64,000 nt of DNA. Source: Apium graveolens. Taxonomy: Eukaryota; Streptophyta; Magnoliopsida; Apiales; Apiaceae. The stretch spans positions 46,426,192-46,490,191 of the forward strand of contig NC_133657.1 in assembly GCF_009905375.1 (NCBI RefSeq), written 5' to 3'. Made by a program: the position numbers and the translations under genes. Shown piece after piece: positions 57,106 to 64,000 of this stretch. Numbering within the stretch: the first letter of the stretch is position 1; every line of letters starts with the position of its first letter. A model generated the notes under the pieces. It was not told the DNA's origin and searched no databases. It saw nothing but the letters and a program-made list of their open reading frames with translations.

Positions 57106-57282
57106 GATATGCTTCAGGAGTAACGTGCGGCTGATTTCTAGGAGAGGATCTGGACTAAAACAAAGGAAGATATGCTTGAAGTGTTGGAAGACTAGAAGAC
57201 TTGTAAAAGATAATATCTGATTGATATATTTTAGGAGGAGATATATTTTATATCAATTAGAAGATATCTTGTAACAGTGTAC

Positions 57283-57290
57283 TATATAAA
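57283..57290 (+). promoter_or_regulatory. TATA box of SIRE-3 LTR
   Basis: TATATAAA followed by cacaacttagggttt, a plausible transcript start region about 30 bases on. Confidence 0.7.
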
Positions 57291-57522
57291 CACAACTTAG
57301 GGTTTACACTAGATGTGTTATCATTCACGAGAATATTATTCATTGTGACCCTATCAGCTCTTAGTGATATCATACATCACTAAGAGAGTAGATTAAACCT
57401 ACTGTAACAGAGTTTGATATATTGAATAAACTTGTTTTCTATTACATACTTGTGTTCATAATCGAATTGATTGTAGATACTATATTCAACCCCCTTCTAT
57501 AGTATCATTGAGGCCTAACAAG

Positions 57523-57534
57523 TGGTATCAAAGC
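57523..57534 (+). promoter_or_regulatory. Primer-binding site of SIRE-3
   Basis: TGGTATCAAAGC, two bases after the LTR end. It differs from the iMet primer consensus by one base (A for G at position 9). Confidence 0.88.
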
Positions 57535-57582
57535 CAATATGTTAAGCTTACAAACAGTTAAGATCAAAACAAACAATCAATC

Positions 57583-58777
57583 ATGTCTGATCAATCAAAA
57601 AAAACCCTTAAGAACCTACAAAGGTTCAACCCATTCACAACACCAGTAGATATGAATCCATCAGGGTTCCTATGCTCAGGGTGTCTGAGTACCCTGTATG
57701 GAGTGTGAAGATGGCCATGTTTCTGGAAGCTACAGATCTAGAATATTTAGACAGAATTTATGATGGTCCACACAAGCCCACAAAGCTTTCTGTTGCAGTT
57801 GAGAATGAGCCACAGAAGATGATTCCCAAAGAAAAGATAGATCTCACCACTGAAGACATCTCTTCACTAGGCAAGGATGCAAAGGTAAGACACTTGCTTC
57901 ATAGTGCACTTGATAATGTCATGTCAAACAGGGTGATTGGATGCAAGACTGCAAAAGAAATCTGGGATGCATTGGAAGTGAGATGTCAAGGAACCAATGT
58001 TATCAAAAAGAACAGGAAGACAATACTCACACAGGAGTATGAGCACTTTGACTCAAAATCTGATGAGTCACTAACTGATACATATAACAGATTCACAAAG
58101 TTGTTGAATGATCTGTCACTAGTGGATAAGGAATATGATGAAGAAGATTCAAATCTGAAATTCCTATTAGCCCTTCCTAAAAAGTGGGATTTGAAATCTA
58201 CTACAATAAGAGACAACTATGAACTTGCTGATATGTCTCTTGATGAAATTTATGGGATGCTCAAGACTCATGAACTTGAGATGGAGCAAAGAAAGAAGAG
58301 GCATGGAGGGAAGTCTAAGAAAGTTGCTTTAAAGGCTGAAGAAAAGTCAATTGTCTCTAGGAAGGCAAAAGGAAAGGCTCTTATCATACAGTCTAATTCA
58401 GAGTCATCAGATTCTGATGATGATAATTCAGAACCTGAAAATTTATCTGAAATGGATGTTGATGCAGAGATGATGCAACTGTGTGCTCTTATGGTGAAGG
58501 GTATCACAAAGATAGCCTACAAGAAATTTAGAAAGGGTAAGAAATTTTCCAGGAAAGGTGGAAGTTCAGACAAGAAAGGGTTCAGAAAGATTGAAGGAAA
58601 AGAAGGAAGGTCTGACAGAGGAGACAAGTCAAATGTCAAATGCTACAATTATGGTGAAAGAGGCCACATCTCTCCTGATTGCAAGAAAGGAATAGGTGAT
58701 AAAGCCAGGCACTTATCACAAAGAAGAAAAACTGGGCAGACACTTCAGAATCTGAAGAAGAGGCGAACTATGCCTTA
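57583..58777 (+). pseudogene. gag: SIRE-3 gag, N-terminal part and first zinc knuckle
   Basis: The probable native start is the ATG at 57583 (MSDQSKKTLKNLQRFNPF). A frameshift near 57650 breaks it, and the frame from 57672 continues to 58778. Gag-fold motifs are clear (TAKEIWDALEVRCQG, ESLTDTYNRFTKLL, NLKFLLALPKKW). The zinc knuckle reads CYNYGERGHISPDC: the second Cys is Tyr, so zinc binding would fail. After the knuckle (about 58700) another frameshift replaces the native continuation. Confidence 0.88.
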
Positions 58778-59254
58778 ATGGCAAATGTTGATAGCAGTTC
58801 TGATGCTGCTGAACTAAAGGTACCTCTGTCAACTCTTGCTTTTGATACAGGTGATATTATTGAGTTGAGATTATTTCTGAAAAATAATTATATTAGATAT
58901 AGAGACCAGATTTTAGAGAATGAAAGATTAAAATCTGAAAATCTAAAGTACAAAAATAGAAATAGCTATCTTGAAGAAGAGTTAGTCAAGATGAACAGTA
59001 TTCAGAGAGAGAGAGAGAGAGATAATGTTGTGTATGTTAAGAATGAATTGCTTAAACGGAATGATTATCCAAAAACTGAATTAGAAAAAGAAATAGAAAT
59101 CATCAGAACTTGGACTAACTCAGGCAAAGTAACTCAGAATATAATAAGTAGTGGAAACTGGAAAGAGGGATTAGGTTATAAAGATGATAAAAGTGAAAAG
59201 GGACTTTGCCAATTAAGCCAATTGCTATCAAACAGACTGAAAAGCCAAAAGTAA
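58778..59254 (+). pseudogene. gag: SIRE-3 gag, coiled-coil part
   Basis: This continues gag in the next frame: an acidic start (VDSSSDAAELKVPL), then a long coiled coil (ENERLKSENLKYKNRNSYLEE), with a (GA)n run at 59005-59022. Native gag would read into this frame without a new ATG. It overlaps the next segment by about 50 bases in another frame. Confidence 0.75.
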
Positions 59255-59661
59255 ATCCTGTTAAATTTGTTGCAAAAGAAAAGTCAACTTCTGACAAATT
59301 AGAACAGGATAAACTAGCTTTGGTAAACATTGGCTTAATGACAAAGAAGCAGCTTAAGTATAAGCTGAAAGAGATTAAAAATGTGAACAAGGTAAAGGAA
59401 GCTAGGAAAAATAGGAATGGAAAGGAAGGAGTGAATAAAAGTAAGAATCATGTGCATGTTCCTAATGCTCCTAGAAATAAATGCTATAATTGTGAAAACT
59501 CTAACCATCTTGCTTCTTTTTGCAGGAAAAATAAAGATATAAACTCTTTACCTTCTAGATCAGGAGTTAAGAGTCAGTCTGTTAGGTTTAAACCTCAAGC
59601 TAATCAAGACTTTCTAAATACCAAAGGGCTGAAGCAGTCAATACAGTTTGCAACAAGTTAG
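59206..59661 (+). pseudogene. gag: SIRE-3 gag, C-terminal part with second zinc knuckle
   Basis: A basic region (KEARKNRNGKEGVNKSKN) is followed by an intact CCHC knuckle CYNCENSNHLASFC. It is homologous in layout to SIRE-1 gag at 43443-44080. It ends at a stop before the protease region, which is only traceable as scraps (SNCLERMF-like near 59735). Confidence 0.82.
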
Positions 59662-60996
59662 ATCAAGCCTTGATCAGGATGTATACATGAAGACCACTAA
59701 TGAGTTAATGGCCAACAGAAGCAAACACTGGATAACCTCAAACTGTTTGGAGAGAATGTTCTACAGTTAGGATATTTTCCATGGCAACTCAGTGGATTCT
59801 ACAACCTACAGGGCATTTGTGGTTGATCAACAGAAGATGATTGAAAGTCTAAGTGCACAGTTCAACAACTCAATGCTCCAAGCTGTTAAAGGAGAAATTG
59901 ATGGTATTGATGATTCATATCCAAGCAGTGGAATGGCAATGTATAATACAACTCATTATTTCAATGAAGCTAGTCATCAAGGGTAAGGATTTTCAGGAAA
60001 TCCCAGCAACAGCTTAGGGGGAGCAAAAGAAGGATCAACTAGTCAGACACAACACCACATTGAAAATTCAGAGGACGCAACAAGAACATATCTGCTGAGA
60101 CAAAGGGTTTGATGTCAAGTTTATTCCCAGAGTCTAGTTCTTAAGTGATCCAGATGGTGGAGTAATGATTAGCAGGGCTACTGAGTGTGAATAATTATTT
60201 CTCTAGTTTTCTATCTGAAAAAGAAACTAAGAAAGTTACAGAAGCTCTGATAGATCCAGATTGATTGGGTGATTGCCAAGCAAAATGAACTCAATCAGTC
60301 AACAAGCAGATAGTAGGGAAGCTGGTATCCAAACCAAATGATAGTATTGTAATTGGTACAAGGATAACCAGAAGTCAAACTGGATAACAATGGCGTTGTT
60401 ATGAGGGACAAGGCCAAATTAGATGCTAGGTAGCAGTATCTAACAGATAGCACCAGTGACGAGACTTGAGGATATTATGACATATCAGGCACCTGATGCA
60501 CATTACACTTGGAATTGGACTCTAGTAGATGTGTACAAGTGCAATCCTGGTTGGTGAGTCAAAAGAGGAAGTCAATGTATAACTCTTCTTCACAATCTCA
60601 CTTCAGGTTGGTATGAACTAGTATACTACTCAAGCAATCGTCAAGGACATGGTATGGCACTCTAACTGAAGTTACAGTCTAATATGAACTAGTAGAATCG
60701 TCATATTAATAACTCTCTTATCACTAGACACAAACATAATGTTATATTTGTGCTCTGATATAATGATAATGTTATATGTTGGTCTACTAACAAAAACTTG
60801 TGCAAGATTATTTGTTAAGTAATTACAGAATAGGTATGGAGGAGCGTGTTGGAAATGTTATAATTCTTTTTGGGATTACTTTAAGCAGGCCATTAGAATA
60901 ATTCTTTTAGGAGCTTAAGCAAGCCAAAAGAACAATTTTTTTAGGAGCACATGTAAACCAAAAGGATGATGGCAATACAAGTAAGTTAAGGATCTT
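59662..60996 (+). pseudogene. pol: SIRE-3 collapsed protease-integrase-RT region
   Basis: Only fragments remain. Near 59680-59770 there is a trace of the protease lead-in. 59792-59986 is an open piece without a recognised domain (FNNSMLQAVKGEIDGIDDSY). At 60020-60420 the integrase-RT linker and RT start are traceable but riddled with stops (KVTEALIDPD, GKLVSKPNDSIVIGT). Integrase and the RT catalytic core, together at least 2 kb in relatives, are absent. About 60450-60996 shows no domain. Confidence 0.65.
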
Positions 60997-61619
60997 TTGA
61001 AGATGCAAAATTTGGAAGATTCTGAACATGCCAAGAGTACTTACCAACATAAACCACTAAAGCTTGATCAGTGCAACTCAGGTATAATGACAAGCTATAG
61101 AGGTATGATGAGCTCACTCTTTTACTCAAATGCTAATAGAAAACATGTAATATTCTCAAGATGCCAATGTGCAAGGTTCCAAGTGGATCCTAGAGAATCC
61201 AATCTTATAGCTATTAACAAGATTATTAGATATCTTAAGGGACTACCAACTCTTGGAGTAAAGTACCCTAAAGATATTATGCTTAACATGTTTGGCTATA
61301 TAGATACAGATTATGCAGGTTGTAAGAAAGACAGGAGAAGCATCTCTGAAGCTGTCAACTTAAGTGACAGGAGAAGCATCTCAGGAAGCTGCCAACTTCA
61401 TGGAAGAAGATTGATTTCTTGTTATGATGAGAAACAACCTCAAATCCAAAAACTCTGTGAACACTTTATGACAAGGCACCTTCACACCAGGTATCATTTA
61501 TTTCGAGAGCATGTCTTTTAGTCAAAGAGTTACTAACAGAAACATTTATAAAATCACTTGATAAAGTTAATTTTTCAAGACTGGTTTGTAAGTGTGGGAT
61601 ATCATTCATTGCATATTAG
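60997..61619 (+). pseudogene. pol: SIRE-3 RNase H region, rearranged
   Basis: Recognisable are SYRGMMSSLFYSNANRKHVIF, CARFQVDPRESNLIAINKI, a GYIDTDYAGC stretch and the end HTRYHLFREHVF. After a stop comes the conserved tail (ETFIKSLDKVNFSRLV). The block encoding DRRSIS is present twice (about 61330 and 61366), a short in-frame duplication. About 60 residues, including the STAEAEY-type motif, are deleted before the tail. Confidence 0.82.
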
Positions 61620-63560
61620 TTGGAAATCCCATCTGTAAGGAATTCTTCATATAAGTTCACAAGTATTAAATCTTCAATATTTAAAGGACTTGTGAATTTA
61701 TCAGTAATCCAGTACCTCGTACTTAGTGCTACTATCTTGACTATCATGAGTACAATGTCATATATATTTGTGGTAGTTAAGTATTATAGCATTAAGTTTG
61801 AATATTATTTCAATTGATTTAAATTATGATTGTAGACAATTCCATTCCATATCAGTCTCACAAATTGAATTATATTAAAATAATATGCAGCATAGTTATT
61901 TGTATCTTGTACGAATAATTGTGATACTTTTAGTATTAGTGATATTATTTAGAATTTTTCTTCTAAGTAATCAATTCTTATTTCTAAAATCACTAATATT
62001 GAAAGTTGAAGTATTTTCTAAGTTATGTGTATAAAACTCTCAATATTTTATATGCTTAGAAAGTATTTCTAAAATTACTAAATATCCAGAGTGTGATTGT
62101 CATGTATATAAGTCATATATCCTATTGGTGATTATTCAAGGATAGTTATGAAAATATTTAAGTACTAGTATCTAACTCATAGATATTTAGTATTTATTTA
62201 TTTATTATTTATTCTGGGTAGTTTGGATTATGGAAATTGAAGCAATTCAATGATGTTATTTGCTCCATAATTCAAACTAACTTAAAATAAATAGGCAGCA
62301 TGATTGATTATAACTAAATCTGTCAACAATTGATATTTAGTATATTGATTGTAACTTATGTGTTATAAGTTAATTATGAGATTTTGGTTTTAGTGAATTT
62401 AGCAATGTTTATATCTCAAGAATTCACTGAAATCAGAATCATGATTGTAGCATGATTAGTTGTGTGTAATTTTTGACTTATATCAGTTAATGATACTTAT
62501 TTAAGAGTTTAACTATGAACTAATTGTGAAGTATTAGTATTTGTGACATTACTTAGAACTCCTCTAAGTAATCAATGTATATCCTCAGTCACTTATACTA
62601 ATATAAAAAATATAAAAATATCTCTTGAAGTACAACTATGGTCAATGAAGATTTTGCTCTATTAGAAGTAACCATATGGTGTTCACCTAGAATATTTTTT
62701 ATACTTATTTGCAAATTCCTAAACACTTTGATAATAGATGCAATACTCAATGGATCAAAGTATATGGAACTTAGAACATTTTTCTAAGATTGCAAACAAG
62801 ACAATGTTGGTTAATGTTGCTTTATTTATCGAACCAGTATTGTTTGAGATACTACAGTTGTTAGGAGTTAACAATTATATGATATATGAAATTGAATGCT
62901 AATATCTTTTTAGTAGATAATTGGTATTTAATTCATTGATATCTTACTCCAATATATTTGAATTATGATGTTCGACAATTCCATGTCAAATCAGTTTCAT
63001 GATTTAACTCTTATAAAAGTAGGATGCAACATAATTATTGGTATCTAAAATACTTGACAAGTATTAGACAATGATATATTGTTAATATTTTGTTGCAGAT
63101 AATTGTGAGATTTTAAGTTCTAGTGAATTTATATGAGTTGCTATATCTGACAGATTTACTACAATTTGAAATTAGCAGCATAGTCATTCTTATTAAGATT
63201 ATTTATCAATACACAATGTTGTTGATTATAATTTTATAAAGATAGATTATGGAGCTTTTGACATGAATGAGAATTGCTTAGACTTTACCCTAAGTGATCA
63301 ATGCTTTTCTAAAAACTCATTCATATTGAAAGACAAAATCTTTCTTTCTCTTCTTAATACTGCTAGGTCGTCAGTCCGTGTCTTATCAAATCATTTATCT
63401 TTTTAGGCATAAAAACAGACTTGTGCACTCGAATAGTTTTACGAGAAAATCAAACTTCTTTCTACATTGGTGATTGCTTATTTCATTAAAATATTTTGAA
63501 ATCACTATTGTACATCATTTCTCTCAAAAGATTAAATGCATAATTTTCATTCATTATAGA
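61620..63560 (+). other. SIRE-3 long AT-rich spacer after pol
   Basis: About 1.9 kb with no coding frame above 65 residues and no domain. It is very AT-rich, with recurring ttgtgatactttt.gtatta-type phrases near 61915 and 62530 and tcaatattgaaagt-type phrases, suggesting internal old repeats. By position it separates pol from an env-position ORF. Confidence 0.55.
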
Positions 63561-64000
63561 TCTTAAGTGCATTTTATCTCTATAGTGCCATATGTTCTGT
63601 GAAACAGGTTTAGCCTCCAATGGCCTTATTTCATTTGATAGTCATGAGGTTGAAAACCCACAACTTCTATCCCAGACTATAAAAACAAACACAGAAACAG
63701 AACCAACCAACACTCTCTTACCCCTAAAATGTAGTATAAATGAGCGTGAGGGAGAAAGTGCCTTAGTGCACCATATAAGGAAGGTTCTGAAGTCAACCCA
63801 GCAGCTCTGTCTCCTACAAATTGAAATATATCAAAACTGAGACAACTGCTAGCTCCCATACATCTTCTCAAAAAGATGTAATGGCTGAAAAGGCACAAAA
63901 ATAGTTACTAGATTCATCCTCTCAATAGGGTGCGTCTATTGAAATTCGCCTGTCGGCCAGGGTATCCGATATAGTGTCACCACCTCAAACATAAACAATT
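63561..64000 (+). other. Possible start of the SIRE-3 env-position region
   Basis: GC content rises and short open pieces appear. 63592-63840 encodes a hydrophilic Thr/Glu-rich segment (NTETEPTNTLLPLKCSINER), and readable Ser/Thr-rich coding continues to the window end. By position it could be the disordered part of an env-position ORF such as that of SIRE-1. There is no motif match, so this is inference. Confidence 0.35.

Larger units (their letters stand above)
56955..57520 (+). repeat. 5' LTR of SIRE-3 (566 bp)
   Basis: Ends are TGTTAGATATGTTTGATG and ...GAGGCCTAACA, followed by the primer site. It contains a repeat cluster of atatcagaacttaag at 57001-57105, a TATA box at 57283-57290 and a ttcaacccccttctatag block near its end, the counterpart of the G-run block in the other SIRE LTRs. 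Confidence 0.88.
56955..64000 (+). mobile_element. SIRE-3: SIRE-type copia element, plus strand, runs off the window
   Basis: It has a 5' LTR (56955-57520), an iMet primer site with one mismatch, a two-knuckle gag and a pol reduced to an integrase-RT linker and RNase H end. A long AT-rich spacer follows, then possible env-position coding near the window end. Protease, most of integrase and RT are deleted. Frameshifts occur in gag. The 3' LTR is outside the window. Confidence 0.85.

Noticed and set aside
1..64000. Host genes, tRNA or rRNA
   Set aside because: All recognisable coding belongs to retrotransposons, and no cloverleaf or rRNA sequence was recognised; iMet matches are primer-binding sites only.

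Overview
This is a plant nuclear window made almost entirely of LTR retrotransposons nested in one another. I find no host protein-coding gene, rRNA, tRNA or CRISPR array in it. The sequence is AT-rich, with Ty1/copia and Ty3/gypsy domains, tRNA-iMet type primer-binding sites and 5-bp target-site duplications (TSDs). It looks like repeat-rich, probably heterochromatic DNA of a large-genome eudicot. The proteins in env position resemble, from memory, ones common in Apiaceae genomes; that placement is a weak inference.

Layout, left to right. 1-1020 is an LTR-like fragment on the minus strand. 1021-3104 is AT-rich and non-coding, with small tandem repeats. 3105-9355 is a plus-strand copia element (copia-1) without a 5' LTR, with internal deletions in gag and RNase H and a 1.7-kb 3' LTR. 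It runs into a minus-strand Tat/Ogre-type gypsy element (9353-12020) that keeps its 5' LTR, primer-binding site, gag and the start of protease. 12021-12082 is a scrap of another copia LTR. 12083-13826 and 47492-49968 look like two parts of an older gypsy LTR. 13827-16646 and 46588-47486 look like the two halves of one gypsy solo LTR.

The centre (16647-46582) is one SIRE-type copia element on the minus strand (SIRE-1), bounded by LTRs and a gtact TSD. Read on the minus strand it has gag with two zinc knuckles, protease, integrase, a tandemly duplicated RT-RNase H block and a long ORF in env position. Two later insertions split it. One is a complete 13.6-kb Tekay-type chromovirus (20073-33629, TSD ctatc, LTRs about 99% identical). 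The other is a solo LTR of the copia-1 family (41772-43437, TSD attgt) inside gag. SIRE-1's own LTRs differ by about 5%, so LTR age agrees with nesting order.

On the right, 50095-51058 is the 3' end of a second SIRE-type element (SIRE-2, minus). A minus-strand copia element (copia-2, 51059 onward) interrupts it. Copia-2 is in turn interrupted at 56955 by a plus-strand SIRE-type element (SIRE-3), which runs off the window end with 5' LTR, primer-binding site, decayed gag and a heavily deleted pol.

Most interesting signals: (1) an octamer (CGACGGAT / ATCCGTCG) dispersed through SIRE-1 LTRs, gag, pol, env-position ORF and spacers, kept in different reading frames and both orientations, which suggests a DNA-level cis signal; (2) distinct short repeat clusters at the matching place in the LTRs of SIRE-2 and SIRE-3; (3) a young Tekay element whose protease and RT catalytic motifs are destroyed, implying mobilisation in trans; (4) a tandem RT-RNase H duplication inside SIRE-1. 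All identities and counts were made by eye.
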